From: Acidobacteriaceae bacterium
GTDB lineage: Bacteria; Acidobacteriota; Terriglobia; Terriglobales; SbA1
DNA: 12,176 nucleotides
NCBI GenBank assembly: GCA_003136335.1
Contig: PLEA01000554.1
Location: forward strand, 203 to 12,378
Direction of reading: 5' to 3'
Shown: positions 1 to 6,227 of the stretch, one piece after another
Position numbering within the stretch: position 1 is the first letter of the stretch
How the letters are laid out: every line of letters starts with the position of its first letter
Notes under the pieces: generated by a model
The model's database searches: none
What the model saw: only the letters and a program-made list of their open reading frames with translations
What the model was told of the DNA's origin: nothing
Program-made: the position numbers and the translations under genes

Positions 1-591
1 GTCGCGCGAAACGTCCTGCCAGAAGTTGGCGAGCTGCAATGCCGTGCAGGTGAAGTCGGAAAGCTGCCGGCGCTCGGGGTCGCGGTATCCGCAAAGGCAG
101 AGCACGAGGTGGCCGACGGGATTGGCGGAGTAGCGGCAATAGGCCAGGACGTCGTTGAACTGGGCGAAGCGGGTGACGGTTTGATCCTGGCGGAAGGCGC
201 GGAGAAGATCGGAAAACTCGTATTGGGGAATATTGAACTGGCGCACGGTTTCGGCCAGAGCTACGAAGACCGGGTGTTTGGGAGTGCCCATGTAACAAGC
301 GTCAAGTTCGTTCTGCCACTGGTTCAAGAGTTCGAGCGAGGCAGCGGGGTCGCCGACTTCGTCACCCAGATCGTCGGAGATGCGGCAGTAGGCGTAGACG
401 TTGTAGAAATGCTGGCGCAGGCGGTGGGGAAGGAACCAGCTGGCGACGGAGAAATTTTCGTAGTGCGTGCGCGCGAGGTGGGCGCAGTATGCGTGGGCTT
501 CGGAGAGCGTGGGCGGAGTGGAGGGGATGGCGTAGTGGGCGGGCAGGCGGCTCCAGCCGAGAGTGGATGACGGGTTGGCGGTTAGATTCAT
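1..591 (-). CDS. hpnC: HpnC-type squalene/hydroxysqualene synthase, 3' end beyond the window
   Basis: Reading the minus strand from the ATG at 591-589 gives 197 residues without a stop, up to the window edge. The full protein is probably about 280-300 residues. An early HYENFSVASWFLP stretch (about 43-55) is typical of HpnC. The first aspartate-rich prenyl-diphosphate motif is SDDLGDE (72-78). The second, QDVSRD, ends at residue 197 right at the edge (D193 and D197). The family is trans-isoprenyl diphosphate synthase (squalene/phytoene synthase). In characterised hopanoid bacteria HpnD makes presqualene diphosphate, HpnC turns it into hydroxysqualene, and HpnE reduces that to squalene. The gene lies 157 bases downstream of two dehydrogenases on the same strand. 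HpnD and HpnE are expected further left. HpnC is preferred over HpnD from the N-terminal motif, but the subfamily was not tested by alignment. Confidence 0.9.
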   Translation of the reverse strand, partial: MNLTANPSSTLGWSRLPAHYAIPSTPPTLSEAHAYCAHLARTHYENFSVASWFLPHRLRQHFYNVYAYCRISDDLGDEVGDPAASLELLNQWQNELDACYMGTPKHPVFVALAETVRQFNIPQYEFSDLLRAFRQDQTVTRFAQFNDVLAYCRYSANPVGHLVLCLCGYRDPERRQLSDFTCTALQLANFWQDVSRD

Positions 592-638
592 TTCAATTCT
601 GAAAACTAAAAGATCGAGAGCGTCGTGAGAATTCCTGT

Positions 639-711
639 TGGTGCTTCTGCCAGCACCTCATTACAGGGGTCCTTCGACTGCGCAACTGATTCGCGTTCGC
701 GAACCAGTTGC
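639..711. repeat. Two hairpins between the dehydrogenase pair and hpnC, the larger inside a dispersed-repeat core
   Basis: A small hairpin has arms ggtgct (640-645) and agcacc (652-657). A larger one has 13-base arms at 683-695 and 698-710 that pair with a single mismatch (689 against 704) and extend by one more G-C pair (682/711). No T-run follows on either strand, so neither looks like a classic intrinsic terminator. The larger hairpin is bracketed by tccttcgac (670-678) and gctcag (715-720). The same two blocks lie only two bases apart at 3074-3090 upstream of recN, so this looks like the same repeat interrupted by a palindrome. It may uncouple hpnC from the upstream genes, but that is inference. 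Confidence 0.6.
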
Positions 712-748
712 TCCGCTCAGATTTCGCTCTGCGTCCCTGCGCTATCTA

Positions 749-1798
749 TCAGTGGCCGGGGATGATTGCGGTTTTGATGTCGCCACCGCGGTTCAGCATG
801 TGACGCAGAACCTGCTGCAGGCGCGACAGCGGCGCCTCCCCGGTGATGTAGTCGGTGGGGCGAATCTTTTTGGCCGCGATTAATCCAAAGGCCCGGCGAA
901 CCGTTTCTGGAGTGTGGTGGAACGTTGCTTTCAGAGTTATCTCGGAGTAGTGCAGGCGATTGGTCTCGAGTTGCACTTTCGTTCCACTGGCGCATCCACC
1001 GAAGAAGTTGACGGTGCCGCCTTTGCGAACCATGTCGACGGCCCACTCCCAGGCTTCGGGCCTGCCTACGGCTTCGATCACGACGTCGCAGCCGCGCTTC
1101 TGCGGAGAAAGGGCGCGGACCGCATCGACCACGTTCGGTACTTTGGTGGTTTGAATAATTTCGTGCGCGCCCATATGTTTAGCGGCTTCCACCTGGCCGT
1201 CGCGCTTGACGACGGAAATCACGTTGCAGCCGATGGCGCGGGCTACCTGCACGAACATGAGGCCGATGGGGCCACCGCCGAGGATTGTGACCGTGTCGCC
1301 GATCTCGACGCCGGTTTCATGCAAGCCGCGCAGGACGCAGGCCAGGGGTTCGGTCATGGCGGCTTCTTCGACGCTGACGTTGGGTGGAATGATCAGCATG
1401 TTCGCTTCGACAATGCGGCGAGGAACGCGTATGTATTCCGCATAGGCTCCATTGTTGAAGAGGAGGTCTTCGCAAAGATTCTCCTGATGCTTGGAACAGT
1501 AGAAGCACATCTGGCAAGGGGCGGAGTTGAGGGCGACGACGCGCATGCCCTTCTTGAAGCCGTTGACCCCGGCGCCGACTTCCTCGATGACGCCGGCCAG
1601 TTCGTGGCCGAACAGGGCGGGAGGAACGATCATGCGGGCGTGGTAGCCGCGCTGGTAAACTTTTAGATCGGTGCCGCAAGTTAAAGCAACTTGGACCTTG
1701 ACTAGAACTTCGCCGTCTCCCACGCGAGGGATGGGTACTTTTTCAATCTTCAGATCTTCTTTGCCGTATAAGACGGCAGCGGTCATTTTTCCGTTCAC
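749..1798 (-). CDS. Zinc-dependent medium-chain alcohol/polyol dehydrogenase (second of pair)
   Basis: This 349-residue protein belongs to the medium-chain dehydrogenase superfamily (threonine/sorbitol dehydrogenase-like), which oxidises alcohols or reduces carbonyls with NAD(P) in the cytosol. Predicted catalytic zinc ligands are C41 (in CGTD), H65 with E66 (GHE) and E150. The structural zinc site is C95, C98, C101 and C109. The nucleotide fold has GGGPIG (174-179). The end of the second beta strand reads VVKRD, with K198 and R199 rather than the acidic residue typical of NAD enzymes, which hints at NADP use. The start is GTG at 1798, overlapping the upstream stop by four bases (GTGA). AAGGA lies 8 bases before it, which favours GTG over the ATG four codons later. 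Translational coupling suggests a two-enzyme unit. The substrate is unknown. Confidence 0.88.
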   Translation of the reverse strand: MNGKMTAAVLYGKEDLKIEKVPIPRVGDGEVLVKVQVALTCGTDLKVYQRGYHARMIVPPALFGHELAGVIEEVGAGVNGFKKGMRVVALNSAPCQMCFYCSKHQENLCEDLLFNNGAYAEYIRVPRRIVEANMLIIPPNVSVEEAAMTEPLACVLRGLHETGVEIGDTVTILGGGPIGLMFVQVARAIGCNVISVVKRDGQVEAAKHMGAHEIIQTTKVPNVVDAVRALSPQKRGCDVVIEAVGRPEAWEWAVDMVRKGGTVNFFGGCASGTKVQLETNRLHYSEITLKATFHHTPETVRRAFGLIAAKKIRPTDYITGEAPLSRLQQVLRHMLNRGGDIKTAIIPGH

Positions 1799-2934
1799 TG
1801 CGGGTTTCCTTCCCGAGTACTCCCGGGCCAGATACTGCCGGGCTGAATCATGATCTTCATTGACGAAGGTTGCGGATGGGCAGCCAAGTCCAAGGCTTGC
1901 GGGCTCTGCGCGAGCGGGAAGCGATGACTGACCAGCCGTTCCAGATCCATCTCACGGTTCATAACAAAACGGACCGACTCTTCCTGCAAATCGACCGATG
2001 CACTGTAGGACCCCACTAAGGTTTTCTCATCGACACAAATGGCGGCCGGATCGATCACGGCCTCTCCATGCTGCGTCTGTGCAAAAAGCAGTACCCGGCC
2101 ACCGGGACGGGCCGCATCCATCGCAGTGCCAATCAAAGAGTTGCCGCCGACGGCGAGAATCACAGCGTCAGCGCCACGCCCTCCGGTCAACTCGCGGACG
2201 CGCTCAACCACGTTTGCCTGCGAAGCATCAATTGTAAGGTCTAATCCGACGCTTGATCCTATTCTAAGCCTCTCGGGATACAAATCGGAAGTAATTACAG
2301 TGGCCCCGGCCCGCTTGGCTAGAACACTCAATATGATGCCGATTGGGCCTTGGCCGATGGCCAGGACGGTTTCACCTCGGCGGAGGCGCAGGGCCTCGAT
2401 TCCTTTCATGCAGGTATTGGCCGGTTCGACGAAGCAGGCCTGCTCGAAAGAAATGCCAGCGGGGATGCGCACGGTGCCGTGCTCGACGATCCAGTCCATG
2501 ACGCGGACGTATTCGGCGAAACCTCCTCCTGAGGGCTCGAATCCGGCGGTACAGCCGACTTTCTTGTAAGTGGCGCACTGGGCGAAAGTCTTGTTCTGGC
2601 AGTAGAAACATTGGCGGCACGGGATGTGATGGAAGATCATGACACGGTCACCCGGGCTGTAATTCTGCACACCTTCGCCGACTGCGGCGACCACGCCGGA
2701 GGTTTCGTGTCCGAAGATGCGCGGGGCGGAATGGGAACCGGTCGAAATCTTCTTGAGGTCCGTGCCACAGACGCCGCATGAGTGAACGCGGACGAGCATC
2801 TCTCCGGGAGCGATCTTGGGAACGGGGACGGTTTCCAGCCGAATATCATCTACTCCGCGGTAGACCGCGGCTTGCATGGTTGCGGGGATCGGGCGCGCGT
2901 TCGTCTCCAGCGCATACTGTCCGGCAATGGCCAT
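1795..2934 (-). CDS. Zinc-dependent medium-chain alcohol/polyol dehydrogenase (first of pair)
   Basis: This 379-residue protein belongs to the same superfamily as its downstream neighbour but is clearly diverged from it. Predicted catalytic zinc ligands are C56 (CGTD), H76 and E77 (GHE) and E170. The structural zinc cysteines are C106, C109, C112 and C120. The Rossmann motif is GQGPIG (194-199), followed by SDLYPERL with D217 at the end of the second strand, as in NAD-dependent sorbitol and threonine dehydrogenases. The ATG at 2934 has no visible Shine-Dalgarno sequence. Family members usually begin near MQAAVYRG, so M20 (2877) is an alternative start, also without a good ribosome site. The gene is divergent from recN and overlaps the next dehydrogenase by four bases. 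The substrate is unknown, and any link to hopanoids rests only on hpnC lying downstream. Confidence 0.87.
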   Translation of the reverse strand: MAIAGQYALETNARPIPATMQAAVYRGVDDIRLETVPVPKIAPGEMLVRVHSCGVCGTDLKKISTGSHSAPRIFGHETSGVVAAVGEGVQNYSPGDRVMIFHHIPCRQCFYCQNKTFAQCATYKKVGCTAGFEPSGGGFAEYVRVMDWIVEHGTVRIPAGISFEQACFVEPANTCMKGIEALRLRRGETVLAIGQGPIGIILSVLAKRAGATVITSDLYPERLRIGSSVGLDLTIDASQANVVERVRELTGGRGADAVILAVGGNSLIGTAMDAARPGGRVLLFAQTQHGEAVIDPAAICVDEKTLVGSYSASVDLQEESVRFVMNREMDLERLVSHRFPLAQSPQALDLAAHPQPSSMKIMIQPGSIWPGSTREGNPQ

Positions 2935-2942
2935 TGGGATCT

Positions 2943-2948
2943 ATTTTA
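2943..2948 (-). promoter_or_regulatory. Candidate -10 box for the dehydrogenase operon
   Basis: On the minus strand TAAAAT matches five of six bases of the -10 consensus and ends 8 bases before the ATG at 2934. Transcription would begin almost at the start codon, which would suit a leaderless mRNA and explain the missing Shine-Dalgarno sequence. The nearest -35-like TTGAAA (2975-2970) is 21 bases away, too far for a standard sigma-70 site, so this is tentative. Confidence 0.3.
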
Positions 2949-3073
2949 GATGATGTCGGGGTGAGTTCGTTTCAAATCAGGGGATGGGTGGACCGATGGT
3001 AACGGGCGGCGGGCCGAGGTGCGGTGGCGTACATACGGCATTTGCTCAGCTTTCGGCGCCGAGGGCGAGACGC

Positions 3074-3131
3074 TCCTTCGACAAGCTCAGGGCAGGCTCT
3101 GGGGACAGCCGGCAAGGTGCTGGCGCTACTC
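3074..3131. repeat. Dispersed intergenic repeat upstream of recN
   Basis: The block tccttcgacaagctcagg (from 3074), continuing to about 3098, is a very common dispersed bacterial intergenic repeat. When mistranslated it gives the familiar spurious STSSGQAL and SFDKLRA peptides. It is followed by a GACAGC...GGCGCTACT stretch (about 3104-3130) that resembles the hairpin downstream of recN at 4961-4988. This argues that reading frames extended through here into recN are artefacts. The rest of 2935-3200 shows a 10-base perfect palindrome (3053-3062) and no supported gene. Confidence 0.6.
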
Positions 3132-3161
3132 GTATGTGTCACGGACGACCGCTGGCTTTCG

Positions 3162-3170
3162 TGCTATGCT
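3162..3170 (+). promoter_or_regulatory. Candidate extended -10 promoter of recN
   Basis: TGC followed by TATGCT forms an extended -10 element (four of six matches plus the TG dinucleotide), 30 bases upstream of the GTG start of recN. No good -35 is seen. The likely transcription start is near 3177. I did not recognise a LexA operator, although recN is SOS-controlled in many bacteria. Confidence 0.35.
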
Positions 3171-3200
3171 GCGCAAAACTTCGGCTTTCCAGGACTGATT

Positions 3201-4943
3201 GTGCTGATTGAAATGCGGCTTGAGAACTATGCGGTGATTGACAACCTGGTGGTGGAGTTCGGGCCGGGGTTGAACCTGCTGACGGGAGAGACCGGGGCGG
3301 GGAAGTCGATCCTGGTGGACGCCCTGGCGCTGCTGTTGGGTGACAAGGCTTCGAGCGATGTGATTCGCACGGGGGCGGAGCGGGCCGTGGTGTCCGCGGT
3401 CTTCGAGGCGGAGGGTGCGGCGGAGAAGCCGCTGGCTGGGATTCTGGAATCTAACGGGTTGGACGAGTCGGACGATGGGTCCCTGATTTTGCGGCGCGAG
3501 ATTGCGGCCGGGGGAAAGGGACGCGTGTTTGTGAACAACCAGCCGGCCACCGTCGCGGTATTGCGGCTGCTGGCGCCCTACTTGGCGACGATTCATGCGC
3601 AGAACGAATCCATTTTGTCGTTTGACGGGCCGGCGCGTTTGGAGTTGCTGGATGCGTTTGCGGGCAGCCAACTCGAGGCGGTGGAGACGGGATTCCGGGC
3701 GTGGAAGGAGATTCGTACGCGCATCGAAGAACTGGAGCGCGGAGAGCAAGACCGGCTGCGGCTGGTGGATCTTTGGATTTTTCAGAAGCGCGAAATCGAA
3801 GACGCGCGGTTGCAGAGTGGGGAGGACGAAGGGCTGGAGGCAGAGAAGCGCGTCCTCGCCAACGCCGAAAAAATCTACAACGCGGCGATGAATGCTTTTG
3901 ACCTGCTGTATGAGGGCAACGGCTCGACCGCGTCGTCGTTGCGGGCGGCGCAGAAGCAGGTGGAAGAGTTGGCCCGTTACGAGCCCAGGTTTCAAGAGGC
4001 TCTGGCCGCGCTGGATACAGCGCGCATCAGCGTGGAAGATGTGGGCGCGACCGTTCGTGACTATGCCGGAGGGATTCATGCTTCGCCGGAACATCTGGCG
4101 CAGGTGGAGGACCGGCTCGTGCTGCTGGACCGACTGAAGCGCAAGTATGGACCGACGCTAGACGCGGTGATCGAGTTCGGGGCGGACGTGTCGCGCAAAT
4201 TGTTGGAGGTCGAGAACAAAGACGAAATTCTGCGTGGGTTGCGAAGTGAACTGGAGAAGGCGGCTGGGGAATATCTGCGAGCGGCGCGGACGCTGTCTAA
4301 GAAAAGGGCGGACGCGGCGCGCAGGCTGGAGAAATTGGTGGAGGCGGAGATCAACGATTTGGCGATGAAGTCGGCGTTCCGCATCGAGATGACGAGTTCG
4401 GAGGAGGAAAGGAACTGGACTGGCGCGGGCATCGATCAGGTGGTGTACATGATCTCGACGAATCCCGGCGAGCCGTTGCGGCAGCTGGAACACATCGCAT
4501 CGGGCGGCGAGCTTTCGCGGGTGATGCTGGCGCTCAAGGCCAGCGTGGAGGCGGGGGGGGACGCTAACCTTGCTAAGAAGCGCGGTATGCAAGTCCCCAC
4601 TTCTCGCAAAGGACGCGAGAAATGGGGCACCCAGAAGACGTTTGTGTTTGACGAGATAGACACCGGCATCGGGGGACGGGCGGCGGAGGCAGTGGGCAGA
4701 AAACTGAAGTCGCTGGCGCGATCGAATCAGGTGTTGTGCGTGACGCATCTGCCGCAGATTGCGACGTTTGGCGATCATCATTTTGTCATCGAGAAGAAGG
4801 AATCCGGGGGGCGGTCGCACACCAGCGTTCGCCGCGTAGCCGGGGAAGAGCGCACGGAAGAAGTGGCGCGCATGTTGAGCGGGGCGAAGCTGACTGAGAC
4901 TTCGCGCAGGCATGCGGAGCAGATGATTAAGGCAAATGGGTGA
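3201..4943 (+). CDS. recN: DNA repair protein RecN (SMC-like ATPase)
   Basis: RecN is a cytosolic SMC-like ATPase that acts in recombinational repair of double-strand breaks. Taking the GTG at 3201 (AGGA at 3191-3194, spacing 6) gives 580 residues starting MLIEMRLENYAVIDNL, as RecN proteins do. Walker A is GETGAGKS (29-36). The centre (about 160-370) is rich in charged helices, consistent with a coiled coil. The ABC signature SGGELSR is at 434-440, Walker B FVFDEIDTGIGG starts at 481, and THLPQ follows. The distance from signature to Walker B is about 23 residues longer than in E. coli or B. subtilis RecN. The extra part contains a run of eight G (4553-4560) and a palindromic element (4595-4627), but the frame stays open and all motifs are intact. 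An ATG at 3213 is an alternative start. The frame extends upstream to 3024, but that extension crosses repeat DNA and is rejected. Confidence 0.95.
   Translation: MLIEMRLENYAVIDNLVVEFGPGLNLLTGETGAGKSILVDALALLLGDKASSDVIRTGAERAVVSAVFEAEGAAEKPLAGILESNGLDESDDGSLILRREIAAGGKGRVFVNNQPATVAVLRLLAPYLATIHAQNESILSFDGPARLELLDAFAGSQLEAVETGFRAWKEIRTRIEELERGEQDRLRLVDLWIFQKREIEDARLQSGEDEGLEAEKRVLANAEKIYNAAMNAFDLLYEGNGSTASSLRAAQKQVEELARYEPRFQEALAALDTARISVEDVGATVRDYAGGIHASPEHLAQVEDRLVLLDRLKRKYGPTLDAVIEFGADVSRKLLEVENKDEILRGLRSELEKAAGEYLRAARTLSKKRADAARRLEKLVEAEINDLAMKSAFRIEMTSSEEERNWTGAGIDQVVYMISTNPGEPLRQLEHIASGGELSRVMLALKASVEAGGDANLAKKRGMQVPTSRKGREKWGTQKTFVFDEIDTGIGGRAAEAVGRKLKSLARSNQVLCVTHLPQIATFGDHHFVIEKKESGGRSHTSVRRVAGEERTEEVARMLSGAKLTETSRRHAEQMIKANG
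4593..4630. repeat. Palindromic repeat element inside recN
   Basis: Thirteen-base arms at 4595-4607 (ccccacttctcgc) and 4615-4627 (gcgagaaatgggg) pair with one mismatch (4600 against 4622) around a 7-base loop. The element resembles GC-rich palindromes I associate with intergenic DNA of Acidobacteriota, but that recollection was not checked. Here it is translated in frame as VPTSRKGREKWGT (465-477), between the RecN signature and Walker B motifs. Confidence 0.65.
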
Positions 4944-4951
4944 AGGGTTGC

Positions 4952-4986
4952 GGCGCTATCGACAGCGCGGGCGGGACGCCGGCGCT
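4952..4986. terminator. GC-rich hairpin between convergent recN and tonB-like genes
   Basis: The arms agcgcgggcg (4964-4973) and cgccggcgct (4977-4986) pair with one mismatch around a 3-base loop. An overlapping alternative pairs ggcgct (4952-4957) with agcgc (4964-4968). The hairpin fills the 52-base gap between the two convergent stops, so it may stop transcription from both sides. There is no T-run, and it resembles a dispersed repeat, so a terminator role is inference from position. Confidence 0.4.
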
Positions 4987-4995
4987 ACTTAAACC

Positions 4996-5781
4996 CTAGC
5001 TGGTCTTGGTACTATCTGCGACTTTGATGGTGAAGTTAACGGTGATTCTGGCTTTGCTTTCGACGGGCTGACCGTTCTGTAAGATCGGTTTGAAGCGCCA
5101 CTCGCGCACCGCCTGCTGCGCGGCTGCGGCGAGGATGGTGGGACCGCTGACTACGCGAAGATCCTCAATGATGCCGTCGGAGCCGATGATGGCCTGCAAC
5201 ACCACCGATCCCTGCACGTTCATGTGCTGCGCCAGCAGTGGGTAGGATGCCGGCTGCGGGGCTACGTCGGTGGAGATCCGCTCGCGCTCTACCGCATTGG
5301 TCGACGCAGACAAGTTGCCGGTGGATTGCGCCGGCGCGATCGATCCGGAATGGGTAATTTCCAGCTTCCTGGCGTTGGTGCCGGGATGAATGGTGCGGTG
5401 TGCGTCGCCGGCCACTACTTCAACGTCGAGAGGAGGCAGCACGGTACGGGTGGTTGCCACGACGGGTGAGTTCGCAGCCTTCGGCGCGGCGGAATTTGCG
5501 GCAGGAATGTGCGTTTTCGCCGCAGGTGCGGGCGCGGGCTGCGCTTGGTTAGCGGCGTTTGGAGCCGATTTTGGCCGGGGTGCAACCGAAGGCGTGGCTA
5601 CATCGGAATCCAAATCCGATTGATCCGAGCCGAACCAGAACTTCCGATCCGTCCCCAGAACGACAGCGATGGCAACCAGCAGGAGCACGAGTGCGAGCAG
5701 CAGCCTGCGGGATTGCCGGGTCTCATAAACTTCGTGAGCTGGTGAGGTTCCGGCTGTCGGTCTGGCCTTTAGTTCCTGCAT
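4996..5781 (-). CDS. TonB-like protein with N-terminal membrane anchor
   Basis: This 261-residue protein has the three-part architecture of TonB. A short cytoplasmic start ending in TRQSRR leads into one transmembrane helix (about 27-43). A long Ala/Pro-rich periplasmic linker follows (about 60-120, with an APAPAA tract). The C-terminal TonB fold (about 178-256) begins YPLLAQHMNVQGSV and contains the typical AVREWRFKP motif (224-232). TonB-type proteins carry energy from ExbB/ExbD to outer-membrane receptors, but many Acidobacteriota TonB-C proteins have no known partner. The gene stands alone, convergent with recN. A TolQ/ExbB-type channel lies 5.7 kb away on the other strand. No strong ribosome site precedes the ATG at 5781. 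Confidence 0.85.
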   Translation of the reverse strand: MQELKARPTAGTSPAHEVYETRQSRRLLLALVLLLVAIAVVLGTDRKFWFGSDQSDLDSDVATPSVAPRPKSAPNAANQAQPAPAPAAKTHIPAANSAAPKAANSPVVATTRTVLPPLDVEVVAGDAHRTIHPGTNARKLEITHSGSIAPAQSTGNLSASTNAVERERISTDVAPQPASYPLLAQHMNVQGSVVLQAIIGSDGIIEDLRVVSGPTILAAAAQQAVREWRFKPILQNGQPVESKARITVNFTIKVADSTKTS

Positions 5782-5817
5782 TTTGCTCGCTGACCTGGTA
5801 GTTCTCGCAACGACATT

Positions 5818-5847
5818 GATATAACGTTAATTGGCATGCGATCACAA
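5818..5847 (-). promoter_or_regulatory. Candidate sigma-70-type promoter of the tonB-like gene
   Basis: On the minus strand TTGTGA (5847-5842) and TATATC (5823-5818) are separated by 18 bases. Each matches four of six consensus bases. An 8-base palindrome TAACGTTA (5822-5829) overlaps the -10 edge and could bind a regulator. The distance to the ATG at 5781 is 36 bases. Confidence 0.3.
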
Positions 5848-6023
5848 TGGCACGGGCCGGGGGGCTGGGGGCACGACAGGGCCATGTCGAAAGCCGCAGC
5901 CTTGGATTTTGTGCATTATGGTTGTCGGAGCTCTGGTTCTCACGCGCATTCTTTAGGAGGCCTTCCATTCGAGGCCCAGATTTCCCTGTTCGCTGCTAAT
6001 CCCCGCGCTTTCTGTGGCTTACG

Positions 6024-6052
6024 TTGACCATCCCGGTACTTTCCGGTAGTTT
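6024..6052 (+). promoter_or_regulatory. Candidate promoter for ispH and the right-arm hopanoid genes
   Basis: TTGACC (five of six, 6024-6029) and TAGTTT (three of six, 6047-6052) are separated by 17 bases. Transcription would begin about 6059, immediately before the hairpin at 6061. The -10 is weak, so this is a suggestion only. Confidence 0.3.
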
Positions 6053-6060
6053 ATTAGTAT

Positions 6061-6106
6061 CGCCACAATGGGGATCGTGTACCCTGAAGGTACGGGTATT
6101 GTGGCG
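6061..6106 (+). promoter_or_regulatory. Long hairpin in the putative ispH leader
   Basis: Outer arms cgccacaat (6061-6069) and attgtggcg (6098-6106) pair perfectly over 9 bases. Inside them gtacc (6079-6083) and ggtac (6089-6093) can pair. An alternative inner pairing is taccc (6080-6084) with gggta (6094-6098). It lies about 120 bases upstream of the ispH start. I do not recognise a known riboswitch. It may be a leader structure or another palindromic repeat. Confidence 0.45.
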
Positions 6107-6130
6107 GTTCTTCCATCGAATGAAAGAAAG

Positions 6131-6160
6131 AGAGATTCCTCGCTTCACTCGGAATGACAA
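6131..6160. repeat. Repeat-like stretch upstream of ispH
   Basis: The run agattcctcgcttcactcgg, continuing into aatgacaa, has the look of a dispersed intergenic repeat frequent in Acidobacteriota and related genomes. There is only one copy in the window, so the call rests on recognition, not on comparison. Confidence 0.35.
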
Positions 6161-6227
6161 CCGGAGGGGTTAGCTGCCGGAATCTTGACCGGCGAGAGGT
6201 AGGGAATTTGGGGAACGGGCTTATATC

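Larger units (their letters stand above)
5782..6227. other. 446-base intergenic region between divergent tonB-like gene and ispH
   Basis: No convincing gene was found here. The minus-strand frame at 5968-5723 overlaps the tonB-like gene in another frame and its product resembles nothing I recognise. The region holds a candidate promoter for the tonB-like gene (5847-5818), a G-rich tract (5854-5871), a candidate ispH promoter (6024-6052), a hairpin (6061-6106), and a repeat-like stretch (6131-6160). Confidence 0.6.

Noticed and set aside
109..570. Plus-strand frame of 153 codons at the left edge
   Set aside because: It is the complement of hpnC, whose minus-strand reading gives clear aspartate motifs.
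914..1666. 250-codon plus-strand frame over the second dehydrogenase
   Set aside because: It is antisense to a dehydrogenase with complete zinc and nucleotide sites. The product has His/Asp/Ala-rich composition typical of shadow frames.
3053..3062. Perfect 10-base palindrome upstream of recN as an operator
   Set aside because: It is all but two bases G or C in GC-rich repeat DNA, about 110 bases from the likely recN promoter, and does not resemble any LexA box I know.
3024..3200. Extension of recN upstream to an ATG at 3024
   Set aside because: The extra 59 codons translate dispersed repeat DNA (the STSSGQAL artefact), while GTG at 3201 has a ribosome site and gives the usual RecN N-terminus.
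3126..4913. Long minus-strand frames opposite recN
   Set aside because: They are antisense to an unmistakable RecN, and their low-complexity Arg/Gln/Pro-rich products show no motifs.
5854..5871. G-rich tract that might form a quadruplex
   Set aside because: It has only three separated G-tracts (3, 6 and 5 G). A fourth tract would need a zero-length loop, so a stable quadruplex is doubtful.
5723..5968. 81-codon minus-strand frame upstream of the tonB-like gene
   Set aside because: It overlaps the start of the tonB-like gene in another frame, has no clear ribosome site and no recognisable features.
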